In this document: positions 12,829 through 21,864 of the stretch, piece by piece
Layout of the letters: the number at the start of each line of letters is the position of its first letter
How positions within the stretch are numbered: the stretch's first letter is position 1
NCBI GenBank assembly: GCA_035527275.1
Contig: DATLBA010000036.1
Span: forward strand, 1-22,729
Direction: 5' to 3'
DNA from: DATLBA01 sp035527275
GTDB taxonomy: Bacteria > Planctomycetota > Phycisphaerae > FEN-1346
Length of the DNA stretch: 22,729 nucleotides
Program-made: the position numbers and the translations under genes
Notes under the pieces: model-generated
The model's input: the letters and a program-made list of their open reading frames with translations, nothing else
What the model was told of the DNA's origin: nothing
The model's database searches: none

Positions 12829-14298
12829 TCAGAGCCGGATGTCCGCCTCGGTTCCGCTTTCGCCGGCCGCGGCATCGAGGATGGAGCGGGCCTCGCCGGC
12901 GAGGAACTCGTCCACCTGCTCCGGCGCGCGACCGATGAATCGCTCCGGCGCGAGTTCCGCGTCGATATCCACGGCTGAAAACGCCGGGTCGGCCTTGAGG
13001 CGCCCAATCAGATCGTTCGTGCCGCCCTCGAGTTTGACGCGCCGGGCGGCCGCGTGGCTGTGCTCGCGGATCTTCTCGTGCAGCGTCTGGCGGTCGCCGC
13101 CCGCCTTCACCGCCGCCATCAGGATGTTCTCGGTCGCCATAAACGGCAATTCTTCGGCAACGTGGCGGGCGCACATCTTCGGATAGACGACCAGCCCTTC
13201 GGCGATGTTCTGATAGAGCCGCAGAATTGCATCGGCGCCGAGGAACGCCTGGGCGATAACGATGCGCCGCGTGGCGGAGTCATCCAGCGTCCGCTCGAGC
13301 CATTGTTCGGCGGCGGTCGCGGCCGCGGCGGGAACCAGCGCCATCACATAACGTGCCAGACCGGTCATCCTCTCCGCTCGCATCGGGTTACGCTTGTACG
13401 CCATCGCCGACGAGCCGACCTGCGTCTTCTCAAACGGCTCCTCAATCTCTTTACGGTTCGCCAGCAGGCGGAGGTCGTTGGCGAACTTGTGCGCGCTTTG
13501 CGCGATGCCGCCCAGCGCGGCCACCACCTGGTAATCAACCTTGCGGCCGTAGGTCTGGCCGGTGACGGGGTAAACCGCGTCAAAACCCATCTTCTCGGCG
13601 ACGCGGGCATCGAGGCGCCGGACCTTCTCGTGGTCGCTGTCGAACAGGCGCAGGAACGACGCCTGGGTCCCGGTGGTCCCCTTGGCGCCGCGAAAACGCA
13701 GGCCCCCCGCGAGAGACTCGACCGCGCGGAAGTCTATCAGAAGGTCGGCCAGCCAGAGGCAGGCGCGTTTGCCGACCGTCGTCAATTGAGCGGGCTGAAA
13801 ATGCGTGAAGCCAAGTGTCGGCACGTCGCGGTGCTCGGCGGCAAATCGGGCCAGGCAATCCGTGACCGTCAGAAGTCGCCGCCGAAGCAGCCGCAGGCCG
13901 TCGCGCATGGCAACGAGGTCCGCGTTGTCACCGACGAAACAGGACGTGGCGCCGAGGTGAATAATCGGGCGGGCCGACGGGCATTGCTCGCCGAAGGCGT
14001 GGACATGGGCCATCACGTCGTGGCGAAGCTGGCGCTCAAGTTCGGCCGCACGCTCCCAGTTAATCTCGCCCTCGGCGGCCGCGCGCATCTCTCCGACCTG
14101 CTCGTCGGTGATCGAGAGGCCGAGTTCCTTCTCGGCTTCGGCCAGGGCGAGCCAAAGCCGGCGCCAGGTCCGCACCTTTCGGTCCGGGCTGAACAGGCGC
14201 GACATCTCCTCGCCGGCATACCGCGAGACCAGGGGCGACTCGTACCGCAGACGCGAGGCGTCCGTGGGCCGGTTGGGGCGATCGCGACGCTTTGCCAT
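12829..14298 (-). CDS. purB: Adenylosuccinate lyase
   Basis: PurB acts twice in purine synthesis, releasing fumarate from SAICAR and from adenylosuccinate. The 489-residue protein carries the fumarase/aspartase-superfamily signature GSSAMAYKRNPMRAE at 295-309, where the Ser is the catalytic base. It also has the THFQPAQ block with catalytic H166, and the HLGATSCFVGDNAD region near 114-127. The length is nearer the longer ADSL type (about 480 residues, as in animals) than the ~430-residue Bacillus type. ATG 14298 is preceded by GGAGGG at 8 bases. It stands alone between glnA and the HTH-receiver gene, with about 245 bases before glnA and 140 after the regulator on the same strand. Confidence 0.95.
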   Translation of the reverse strand: MAKRRDRPNRPTDASRLRYESPLVSRYAGEEMSRLFSPDRKVRTWRRLWLALAEAEKELGLSITDEQVGEMRAAAEGEINWERAAELERQLRHDVMAHVHAFGEQCPSARPIIHLGATSCFVGDNADLVAMRDGLRLLRRRLLTVTDCLARFAAEHRDVPTLGFTHFQPAQLTTVGKRACLWLADLLIDFRAVESLAGGLRFRGAKGTTGTQASFLRLFDSDHEKVRRLDARVAEKMGFDAVYPVTGQTYGRKVDYQVVAALGGIAQSAHKFANDLRLLANRKEIEEPFEKTQVGSSAMAYKRNPMRAERMTGLARYVMALVPAAAATAAEQWLERTLDDSATRRIVIAQAFLGADAILRLYQNIAEGLVVYPKMCARHVAEELPFMATENILMAAVKAGGDRQTLHEKIREHSHAAARRVKLEGGTNDLIGRLKADPAFSAVDIDAELAPERFIGRAPEQVDEFLAGEARSILDAAAGESGTEADIRL

Positions 14299-14439
14299 TG
14301 AGAAACCCTCCGCATTCCTCGAGCCCCTATGGTAGGGTATCCGGCCCGCCGCCAAAAGCACAAAAAGGGGAAAGTTGACGCGCAGCCTCGGACCTGGTGT
14401 TGGGACTTTGGGCCTCGGACATGGGATTTGCCGCTGCGG

Positions 14440-15009
14440 CTACGTCACGATGTCGGTCGCCTGTTCAATCACCCGGACGGCGGCGGCAAGATTATACGGC
14501 TTGGGCAGGCAGGCGTCGAATCCCTGACGGAGCCTCTGGCGGCGGCTTTCCTCGGTCAGGTTCGGGTCAACGGCCACGACGCGCGCGGCCACCAGTTCCG
14601 GATCCGACCGCAGCGCTTGCCGAGCCCCCTCGGGGTCGAGCCCCGGCAGGGTGACGTCCAGAAAGATGACGTGGGGTCTGAACTCGCGGGCCAGCAGCCC
14701 CGCCTCGAAGACCGTGGTCGCGACCTGGACCTCGTAGTTGAGCCCTCGCTCTATCGCGACCCGCAGGGCGTCGGCGAACTCATAGTCGCTGTCCACCACC
14801 AGGGTCCGCGTGACGGCGCCGTCGAGGCCCCTCAAGGGGATGCCGTGGGCGCGCATGAACCGAACCAGCGATTCGCGCGGAATACGCCGGTCGCGGGACC
14901 CCGGGATCTTGAACCCACGGAGACCGCCGGCATCAAACCACTTGGAGACTGTCCGGGGAGCCACCCCGCAAAGACGTGCCACCTCCCCCGTTGTGAATAC
15001 TTCTTTCAT
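14440..15009 (-). CDS. HTH (excisionase-type) plus receiver-domain regulator
   Basis: The first ~60 residues hold a MerR/excisionase-type HTH: TTGEVARLCGVAPRTVSKWF, wing GGLRGFKIPGSRDRRIPRESL, then FMRAHGIP. A linker leads to a response-regulator receiver domain: VVDSD acid pair (D73, D75), phospho-acceptor D118 in HVIFLDVTLPG, and K170 in CLPKPYN. The conserved Thr/Ser is not obvious (VVAVDP at 144-149), so phosphorylation switching could be unusual. The order, DNA-binding domain first and receiver last, is the reverse of a classical response regulator. No histidine kinase is adjacent. A clear promoter (15071-15098) and a 19-base palindrome between promoter and start suggest autoregulation. 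Start ATG 15009 places the HTH at residue 6. Confidence 0.85.
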   Translation of the reverse strand: MKEVFTTGEVARLCGVAPRTVSKWFDAGGLRGFKIPGSRDRRIPRESLVRFMRAHGIPLRGLDGAVTRTLVVDSDYEFADALRVAIERGLNYEVQVATTVFEAGLLAREFRPHVIFLDVTLPGLDPEGARQALRSDPELVAARVVAVDPNLTEESRRQRLRQGFDACLPKPYNLAAAVRVIEQATDIVT

Positions 15010-15033
15010 CCGCAACTTCCCCCGGAAAGGGAC

Positions 15034-15052
15034 GGATATGCGTCGCACATCC
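15034..15052. promoter_or_regulatory. Near-perfect 19-bp palindrome, candidate operator
   Basis: GGATATGCGTCGCACATCC reads almost identically on both strands, with one mismatched pair plus the centre base. It lies in the 5' leader of the HTH-receiver gene, about 12-30 bases after the predicted transcription start, a good position for an autoregulatory operator. Confidence 0.55.
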
Positions 15053-15070
15053 CCCAAACTAAGGCAAGAC

Positions 15071-15098
15071 AGTATACCACAGAACGGGCCAAAGTCAA
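15071..15098 (-). promoter_or_regulatory. Promoter of the HTH-receiver gene
   Basis: On the minus strand, TTGACT (15098-15093) and TATACT (15076-15071) are separated by 16 bases, giving a leader of about 55 bases to ATG 15009. Confidence 0.7.
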
Positions 15099-15244
15099 AT
15101 GGGGGAGGCCAAGAATCCGCGAAATCGGCTGGCCCGTGGCCGCACAACCCGCAAAGGTTGCCTATTTTGACAGTCTGCGCGGCGTTTGGCCTGGTTCTTG
15201 AAACCCCGCTCGCTGGAGCCTTCTCGAAAACGGTGGTCCGATAA

Positions 15245-15502
15245 CCGGTCGCCGAGCCTCTAAGCGTCCGGGCCGACACGAACGGCGTCGGCAAGATTCG
15301 CGACGTGGACCTCGCCAAGGTCATCCGCGACGTCTTCCCTCTGAAACCGCGCCGGATGATCGACTACCTGGACCTTCTGCGGCCGATCTTCCAAAAGACC
15401 GCCGAAGGCGGCCACTTCGGCAGGGAACTGCCGAAGTTCACCTGGGAAAACCTGAGCAAGGTGGATGAACTCAAACAGGCGGCGCGCCGATATCAGACGT
15501 AG
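15245..15502 (+). pseudogene. metK: C-terminal fragment of S-adenosylmethionine synthetase
   Basis: The frame reads VAEPLSVRADTNGVGKI, then DVDLAKVIRDVFPLKPR, MIDYLDLLRPIFQKTA, GGHFGRELPKFTWE and a final KVDELKQAARRYQT. This matches the last ~84 residues of MetK, which normally has ~390. The frame is closed by a TAA directly before 15245, and nothing upstream resembles the rest of the gene, so this is a remnant without a start. It is not a split gene at the window edge: both neighbours are intact and unrelated. Its 3' end overlaps the radical SAM gene on the other strand by ten bases. A functional metK must be elsewhere in the genome. Confidence 0.85.
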
Positions 15503-16734
15503 CAGCCGCGCGGCCCGACATGCCTGTTCGCTCGTGGGCGGCGGCGTCCGCGGCAAGCGCGACTTCGCCCTCCCGCGCCACCTCCGTCCCCGCTTCTATG
15601 TCCGGGCTCTCCGAACTTGACGTATGGTTCGGCCTTTCTGAGCAGCCGTCCCGGCTTGCCGAGATCGTTGAGGGAGCGGACCCGGCCGCCGCCGCGCCGG
15701 ATCTCAAGGATTCGGCGGACCGTGACGGGGCCGAAGCCGGGGACGCGAAGCAGTTCGTGCCGCTCGGCCCGGTTGATGTCCAGCGGGAACCGCTCGGGAT
15801 GGCGTCGAGCCCAGACCTCTTTTGGGTCCGCCTCCAGCGAGAGGCTGCCGTCCGGCTCGAAGGGAATCTCGTCGTCCTTGAAGCCATACTTGCGGATGAG
15901 CCAGTCCACCTGGTAGAGGCGGTGTTCGCGCGTCAGAAGGTCCTCCGGGCGGCCGGTGTGGCGGCGTTCGCCCGGCAGCGACGGGTCGCCGAGCCCGCGC
16001 TGGTAGGCGCTGAAGTAGACGCGCGCCAGACCCAGCCGCTTGTAGAGGCCGTAGGTCGCCCGGACGATGTCGGTGTCGGTCTCGTCGGAGGCCCCCACGA
16101 TGAACTGGGTCATCTGTTTGACGCGGGCATGGCGACTCCCCCGCGCGGTGAGCCGGCTGATGAGCCGCATCGGCCGCACGATGTCCCGGTCGTAATCCTT
16201 CCCGCTCGCAAGCACCGCGAACGCCTTTCGCGTCGGCGCCTCGACGTTCAGCGAGACCGTGCTGGTCAGGGCAATGGCCTCCTCGATCGCCGCATCCGAT
16301 GCGCCGGGAATCACCTTCAGGTGGATGTAGCCGCGGTATCCGTGCCGGCGTCGCAGGATTCTCGCCACGGCGACGATGCGGTCCATCGTGTGGTCGGCGT
16401 CGCGGAGGACGCCGGACGTGAGGAAGAGGCCGGAGACTTTCCTTTGCCGGAAGTAGTCCATGAAGACGCGGGCCACTTCCTCCGGCGCCAGGGTGCAGCG
16501 GCGGACGTCGCGGCCGGCGCGCAGGGGGCAGTAGCGGCAATCGTTCGTGCAGGCGTTCGAGAGGAGCGTCTTGAGGAGCACGCTCGTGCCGCCCCCCGGG
16601 ACGGACGCCGGATAGAGCCACAACCCGTCCTTGCTGCGCCGGCGATGGTCGGGCCCGCCGCGCGTCCCGCAGGCGCACGACAGGTCATACCGCGCCTCAT
16701 CGGCCAGCCGTTCAAGTTTTTTCTGCGTGTCCAT
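15493..16734 (-). CDS. Radical SAM DNA modification/repair protein (UDG-linked type)
   Basis: The protein has a radical SAM Fe-S motif C62-x3-C66-x2-C69 in SNACTNDCRYCPLRAG, preceded by a CACG motif at 20-23. The AdoMet barrel follows (GLFLTSGVLRDADHTMDRI; GYIHLKVIPGAS; VSLNVEAPTRKAF), and a helix-hairpin-helix DNA-binding element near 340-365 (LLRVPGFGPVTVRRILEIRR). This layout is that of the putative DNA modification/repair radical SAM proteins that are usually encoded beside a uracil-DNA-glycosylase-like partner; that partner is not in this window. The 413-residue length is typical, with about 30 low-complexity residues added at the C-terminus. It follows lexA and a dinB-like gene on the same strand. 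No clear ribosome site is seen before ATG 16734. Confidence 0.87.
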   Translation of the reverse strand: MDTQKKLERLADEARYDLSCACGTRGGPDHRRRSKDGLWLYPASVPGGGTSVLLKTLLSNACTNDCRYCPLRAGRDVRRCTLAPEEVARVFMDYFRQRKVSGLFLTSGVLRDADHTMDRIVAVARILRRRHGYRGYIHLKVIPGASDAAIEEAIALTSTVSLNVEAPTRKAFAVLASGKDYDRDIVRPMRLISRLTARGSRHARVKQMTQFIVGASDETDTDIVRATYGLYKRLGLARVYFSAYQRGLGDPSLPGERRHTGRPEDLLTREHRLYQVDWLIRKYGFKDDEIPFEPDGSLSLEADPKEVWARRHPERFPLDINRAERHELLRVPGFGPVTVRRILEIRRGGGRVRSLNDLGKPGRLLRKAEPYVKFGEPGHRSGDGGGAGGRSRACRGRRRPRANRHVGPRGCYV

Positions 16735-16861
16735 AGGGATTATTCAACCGCAGAGAACGCAAAGACCGCAGAGCCTGATCGTTCGCCCGGCGCGCGGCAT
16801 AGCCTGCTCGGATGCTCATGCCCTGGCGGACAATCCGCCAGTGCCATCCCGCTCGGCTGAC
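16735..16861. repeat. 9-bp repeats and a CAA-loop hairpin
   Basis: Three copies of a 9-base unit (GCAGAGAAC, GCAAAGACC, GCAGAGCC) run from 16750 to 16775. A perfect CTGGCGGA/TCCGCCAG hairpin with CAA loop lies at 16823-16841. Both look like dispersed extragenic repeats; the CAA loop matches that of the hairpin at 965-981. Confidence 0.6.
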
Positions 16862-17371
16862 TTACGCACCGGGCTCGTGCTGCTGGGGCCAAGCCATCGC
16901 ATGCGTCAGGCCAAGAGCGCCTCTCAGGAGCCAGATCTGGCGAATGTGCGTATTGGTGTGGCCAATCATCCGGAGGTAACAGTCTCCGCTAGGTTCCTCG
17001 GCCCGGCCCGACCGCTTCCGTTCGAGGTCTTGATCCGTCGCCGCACCAAGAAGGGCCAGGGTCTCCGCGCGCACGCTGACGAAAAGGTTCCGCAGCTGCT
17101 CCCCCGTGGGAAAAGGGTCACCTAGCTTCGGCCGTTCGCACCCATATTGCCAGCGGGACTCCCATTCTTCCAAGACCTGCTTGCCCCCTTGATACACGTT
17201 GCAGTAAACATCCAGGTTCACCAGGCAGTGCATCACGATCCAGGCGATGTTGTTGCGGCCCGCGATCGGGAAGGCGTGGAGCCGGTCGTCCGTCAGGTCG
17301 GAGAACGACTCTTCAAGTGCCGTGAGGGTCTCTTTCGTCCCAGCCGCGATGACCGTCTTCTTGGTGTGCAT
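16862..17371 (-). CDS. DinB/DfsB-family protein
   Basis: The 169-residue four-helix protein carries the His triad of the DinB-like metal-binding superfamily: H48 in AWIVMHCLVNLD, and H139 and H143 in MIGHTNTHIRQIWLL. The family includes DinB of Bacillus (DNA-damage induced, unrelated to polymerase IV) and thiol-transfer enzymes; the reaction here is unknown. The start ATG 17371 has an AAAGGGA ribosome site. It begins 46 bases after the lexA stop with no terminator visible, so lexA and this gene are probably co-transcribed, which fits a damage-inducible role. The radical SAM gene follows after 127 bases containing repeats. Confidence 0.85.
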   Translation of the reverse strand: MHTKKTVIAAGTKETLTALEESFSDLTDDRLHAFPIAGRNNIAWIVMHCLVNLDVYCNVYQGGKQVLEEWESRWQYGCERPKLGDPFPTGEQLRNLFVSVRAETLALLGAATDQDLERKRSGRAEEPSGDCYLRMIGHTNTHIRQIWLLRGALGLTHAMAWPQQHEPGA

Positions 17372-17417
17372 GGAGATTCCCTTTACCTGAGGGCTTGAAA
17401 TCTGCGCGTAGTATGCC

Positions 17418-18014
17418 TCAGTATTTCCTCAACACCCCGATGACGATGCCCTGGATCTGGACGTCGTCCACGTAAATTGGCGCCATGGCCAAGTTGGCGG
17501 GCTGGAGGCGGATGCGGCCCTTTTCCTTGTAAAACTTCTTAAGGGTGGCGTCGCCTTCGGGGAGCAGGGCGACGACGGTCTCGCCGTTACGGGCTGTCTC
17601 GCGTTTCTCGACGATGACATAGTCGCCGTCGCGGATCTGCTCGTCGATCATCGAGTTGCCGCGCACCTCCAGCACAAAGGTCTCGCCCGCGCGGCCGCGG
17701 AAGAGGCTTTCGAGGTCCACGAGTTCGGCGTCCTCGATGGCCTCAATCGGTTTGCCTGCCGCGATGCGGCCGACGAGCGGGAAGACAGCCCCGGTTTCCT
17801 CCGGCTCCGGCACCAGCGAGATGCTTCGGGCGAGCGTCGGTTCGCGCCGGATGACGCCCTTCTTCTCGAGCGCTCCGAGGTGCTCAAAAACCGTCGGGCG
17901 AGAAACCCCCAGGTGGTCCGCAATCTCCTGCATCGTCGGTGCGTAGCCATGTTCGACGGAATAGTCCGCCAGGAACTTCACGATGTCGAGTTGTCGCGGC
18001 GTCAGGTTTCTCAT
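17418..18014 (-). CDS. lexA: LexA repressor
   Basis: LexA represses DNA-damage genes and cleaves itself on RecA filaments. The 198-residue protein has the winged-helix DNA-binding domain at 1-66 (LTPRQLDIVKFL, GYAPTMQEIADHLGVSRPTV). The A86-G87 cleavage site lies in VGRIAAGKPIE, and the S24 peptidase domain has S121 in GNSMID and K159 in DATLKKFYKE. The start ATG 18014 gives the standard N-terminus; a GGGAAAGGG sequence precedes it at a longish spacing. It is followed at 46 bases by a dinB-like gene and then a radical SAM repair gene. The upstream 400 bases contain no operator I could name, because the LexA box of this phylum is not something I can recognise by eye. Confidence 0.95.
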   Translation of the reverse strand: MRNLTPRQLDIVKFLADYSVEHGYAPTMQEIADHLGVSRPTVFEHLGALEKKGVIRREPTLARSISLVPEPEETGAVFPLVGRIAAGKPIEAIEDAELVDLESLFRGRAGETFVLEVRGNSMIDEQIRDGDYVIVEKRETARNGETVVALLPEGDATLKKFYKEKGRIRLQPANLAMAPIYVDDVQIQGIVIGVLRKY

Positions 18015-18411
18015 AGAGCGCCCTTTCCCTTGCCCCCGGTGCATGCGTCTGTTCGGACGATGCGGGTGCGGCCGCCCGCTGAGACGACCGCCGGCCCCCG
18101 AGTTCATTGAGCGGCCCGGAAGCGCCGGCAAAACGGGAGGGGAGTGGGCCGGGGTGCCCCCTGAACTCAACCCCGGCCCTCCGTGGTGAAGAGCGCCACC
18201 CGTGGGGGTGGTGGCGCGCCGAATGCTTCCCTCGAATCCCCGCAGCCGCGCGTGGGGGACGCGGCCGCAGGCTGATCACACGAGGGTCGCTCAAATAATC
18301 CCAAGCCGGGCAGGCTGAGAAGGGCACGGGGAAACTCCTCAGCTCTGGCCCGACCTCGAACCCTTTTCCGCAGGATGCGCGCCGAAGTGTCGTGCACCAA
18401 AGGGAGTTTGC
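18015..18411. other. Intergenic region between lexA and the pepP promoter
   Basis: No gene is recognisable. It contains several GC-rich inverted repeats, including one around 18192-18215 (GCGCCACC paired with a GGTGG/GGCGC arm). It should carry the lexA promoter, but none stands out. Confidence 0.45.
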
Positions 18412-18441
18412 TTGACACCTCGGCGGCGCGCCCGGTATAAG
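18412..18441 (+). promoter_or_regulatory. Promoter upstream of the pepP-accB-accC unit
   Basis: Perfect TTGACA (18412-18417) and TATAAG (18436-18441) with an 18-base spacer. The predicted transcript starts near 18448 and has a leader of about 245 bases before pepP, or is a separate short RNA that ends at the hairpin at 18639-18659. Confidence 0.6.
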
Positions 18442-18506
18442 CGCCTCGGTCGCCCGTCGGACACTTGTCAAAGAGCGGGATGCCGGAGCCCATCCGTCAG
18501 GCTGAT

Positions 18507-18613
18507 GTTAGGCTTACAGGGCCCTAACGTCAAGAGAAAAATCGGCCGGCGGCCGGAAAAACTTGACCCTTTTTGCCCATTCTCGATGAACAAAACCCTA
18601 ACTCCTTTGTTAG
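18507..18613 (+). repeat. Four GTTAG/CTAAC motifs in the pepP leader
   Basis: GTTAGG (18507-18512) and CCTAAC (18523-18528) form one inverted repeat; CTAAC (18598-18602) and GTTAG (18609-18613) form a second in the opposite order. The four segments can pair in alternative ways, as in a switchable leader, or could be paired protein-binding sites. Confidence 0.5.
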
Positions 18614-18638
18614 CCGGGACTTGTGTCACGGAAAAATC

Positions 18639-18659
18639 TTGCCGACTCGGCAACTTTTT
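18639..18659 (+). terminator. Intrinsic terminator-like hairpin before pepP
   Basis: TTGCCG (18639-18644) pairs with CGGCAA (18648-18653) across a 3-base loop and is followed by C and five T. It stands between the promoter at 18412 and pepP ATG 18694, with an A-rich stretch before it. Confidence 0.65.
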
Positions 18660-18693
18660 CCGAAACGAATCGAGAAACCGAGGAAAATGCCTC

Positions 18694-19782
18694 ATGAAGC
18701 CGCCGATCCGCGACCGCCTGCGTCGTCTACGTCGGGCCTTCCGCGAAAAGCGGGTTGATGCCTTTCTCGTCACCCATCCCGTGGACGTGGGCTATCTGTC
18801 CGGTTTCACGGGGGACTCCAGTTGGCTGCTGGTGCTCGGCCGCAGCGCTTGCCTCATCACGGACAGCCGCTTCGCTGAACAGGCCGAGCGCGAATGTCCG
18901 CACCTCTCCCGCACGGTGCGTCGCAGGCCGCCGGCCGAAGCGCTGGCGCTGCGGCTCCGTCGTAGCGAGATAGCGCGGCTTGGTTTTGATCCGGAGAGTG
19001 TGACCGTTGCGCTGCGGCGGCGACTGCGCGGGCGATTGAAAGGCGTGCGCCTTGTTGCGATGCCGGGGCTGGTCGGTCGGCTTCGCATCTCGAAGGATGC
19101 CTCGGAGCAGCGGGTGATTTGCCTCGCGGTCCGCGTCGCCGAGGAAGCGTGGGCGACGTTTCGCAAGCGAATCCGAACCGGAATGACAGAACGCCGCCTG
19201 GCGACCGAACTGGACCACCGGATGCGCCTCGCGGGAGCGGACAGCCCCGCGTTCCCGACGATCTGTGCGGTGGACGCGTCGTCCTCGATGCCGCACGCAA
19301 AGCCGGGCGCGCGCCGGCTTCGGCGCGGATCGGTCCTGCTCGTGGACTTCGGGGCGCGCGTGGGCGGATACGTGTCTGACTTGACACGGGTGCTTTTCGC
19401 CGGTAGGATTCCCCCTCGCGCCCGTGAAGTGTATGAAGTGGTTCGCGCGGCTCAGGCGGCGGCCATTGCGCGCATCGGGCCGGGTGCCGGCTTTCGCGAC
19501 GTGGACGCCGCCGCGCGGAACGTCATCGAGGAGGCCGGCTTAGGCACGGCTTTCGGTCACGGCACGGGCCACGGCATCGGCCGCGAGGTCCACGAGCCGC
19601 CGACGCTGGCGCCGCTTAGCAAAAAGGGGACGCTTGAGGCGGGCATGGTGGTTACGGTCGAGCCGGGCGTCTATTTAAAGGGTCGCTTCGGCATTCGCAT
19701 TGAGGATGATTGTCTGGTGACGAGGACCGGACGGCGGGTCCTCTCGCGACTGGAAAAAGACTTGGAGGCGATGGTCCTGTAG
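18694..19782 (+). CDS. pepP: Xaa-Pro aminopeptidase (M24B)
   Basis: The 362-residue protein has an N-terminal creatinase-like domain (DAFLVTHPVDVGYLSGFTG) and a C-terminal pita-bread metallopeptidase domain. All metal ligands are present: D218 (LLVDFGAR), D229 (GYVSDLTR), H293 (FGHGTGHGIG), E323 (TVEPGVY) and E337 (GIRIEDD). H201 in MPHAKPG fits the substrate-site His. It removes N-terminal residues preceding proline. The start ATG 18694 is used because the recognisable domain begins within 25 residues. A GAGGAAA sequence lies 9 bases upstream. The gene is followed by accB after 81 bases and accC after 17 more, an arrangement known from many bacteria in which an efp gene often lies between; efp is absent here. 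Confidence 0.92.
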   Translation: MKPPIRDRLRRLRRAFREKRVDAFLVTHPVDVGYLSGFTGDSSWLLVLGRSACLITDSRFAEQAERECPHLSRTVRRRPPAEALALRLRRSEIARLGFDPESVTVALRRRLRGRLKGVRLVAMPGLVGRLRISKDASEQRVICLAVRVAEEAWATFRKRIRTGMTERRLATELDHRMRLAGADSPAFPTICAVDASSSMPHAKPGARRLRRGSVLLVDFGARVGGYVSDLTRVLFAGRIPPRAREVYEVVRAAQAAAIARIGPGAGFRDVDAAARNVIEEAGLGTAFGHGTGHGIGREVHEPPTLAPLSKKGTLEAGMVVTVEPGVYLKGRFGIRIEDDCLVTRTGRRVLSRLEKDLEAMVL

Positions 19783-19863
19783 CCGTCGCCTGTTTTGTCT
19801 GCGGCGGTTTCCCTCGGGGATTCCCCCGCGGGGCACGCGCAGAATCGCAGCGGGAGAACGGCC

Positions 19864-20322
19864 ATGGCAGACGAAAAGAAAGCCGAAAGGCTGGACGTTG
19901 AACCCATCCGCCGGCTTCTGGAACTGATGAAAGAGCACGACCTGGTGGAACTCGAGATGGAGCAGGAAGGTCTGGCGGTGCGCCTGCGCAAGGCGGGCAG
20001 CGAGGTCCGGTTGGTTCCCGCGCCCGCCCCGCCCCCGGCAACCCCGCAGGCCGCCGTCCCTGCCAAGGGGGCCGCGGAAGAGACGGCAACAATTAAGGCG
20101 CCGATGGTCGGGACCTTCTATGTGGCCCCCGAACCGGGCTCCAAGCCGTTTGTCGAGGTCGGCGACCACGTGACCGAGGACACCGTCGTCTGCGTTATCG
20201 AGGCGATGAAGGTTTTCAACGACATCCGGGCCGAGATGAGCGGCACGATCGAGAAGGTTCTCGTGAAGAACGGGCAGGCCGTCGAGTTCGGCCAGCCGCT
20301 CTTTGTGGTCCGGCCGGATTAG
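19864..20322 (+). CDS. accB: Biotin carboxyl carrier protein of acetyl-CoA carboxylase
   Basis: The 152-residue protein has an N-terminal helical part (DVEPIRRLLELMKEHDLVELE), an Ala/Pro-rich linker (about 50-75), and a C-terminal biotinyl domain ending in EAMKVFND, where K116 is the biotinylated lysine. GTFYVAPEPGSKPFVEVGD is the conserved thumb-containing strand region. It carries the carboxyl group from AccC to the carboxyltransferase in fatty acid synthesis. ATG 19864 has a GGGAGA site. AccC starts 17 bases after the stop, so the two are translated from one message. Confidence 0.96.
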   Translation: MADEKKAERLDVEPIRRLLELMKEHDLVELEMEQEGLAVRLRKAGSEVRLVPAPAPPPATPQAAVPAKGAAEETATIKAPMVGTFYVAPEPGSKPFVEVGDHVTEDTVVCVIEAMKVFNDIRAEMSGTIEKVLVKNGQAVEFGQPLFVVRPD

Positions 20323-20339
20323 CCTGCGGGGGACGGCCC

Positions 20340-21677
<1,338 letters not shown>

Positions 21678-21700
21678 GGCGAAGGTGCGCTACGAACTAG

Positions 21701-21738
21701 CCGCGAGCGACCAAGCGAGCGGCTCGCGGTCCCTTTTT
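21701..21738 (+). terminator. Terminator of the pepP-accB-accC unit
   Basis: CCGCGAGC (21701-21708) pairs with GCTCGCGG (21722-21729), followed by TCCC and five T. It lies 24 bases after the accC stop. A run of eight G follows directly. Confidence 0.8.
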
Positions 21739-21803
21739 GGGGGGGGACGCCATCCGCTGGGGCCATGGCTCGGACGCTACAACGTTGGACGTTCGGCACT
21801 GCC

Positions 21804-21835
21804 GTTCAATTCAACGTTCAATTCAACGTTCAATG
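21804..21835. repeat. 12-bp tandem repeat
   Basis: GTTCAATTCAAC occurs twice in tandem (21804-21815 and 21816-21827), with a partial third copy. It lies in the otherwise empty gap between accC and the next gene. Confidence 0.75.
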
Positions 21836-21864
21836 TTCGCCGACCCGGCTGCATCGAAAAGCCC

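Noticed and set aside
13054..14301. 415-codon plus-strand frame antisense to purB
   Set aside because: Shadow of purB; no domain pattern and no ribosome site.
15520..16860. 446-codon plus-strand frame antisense to the radical SAM gene
   Set aside because: Shadow of a gene with clear catalytic motifs.
18443..18660. 6S RNA in the pepP leader
   Set aside because: Length fits, but I could not find the long 5'-3' pairing with a central bubble.
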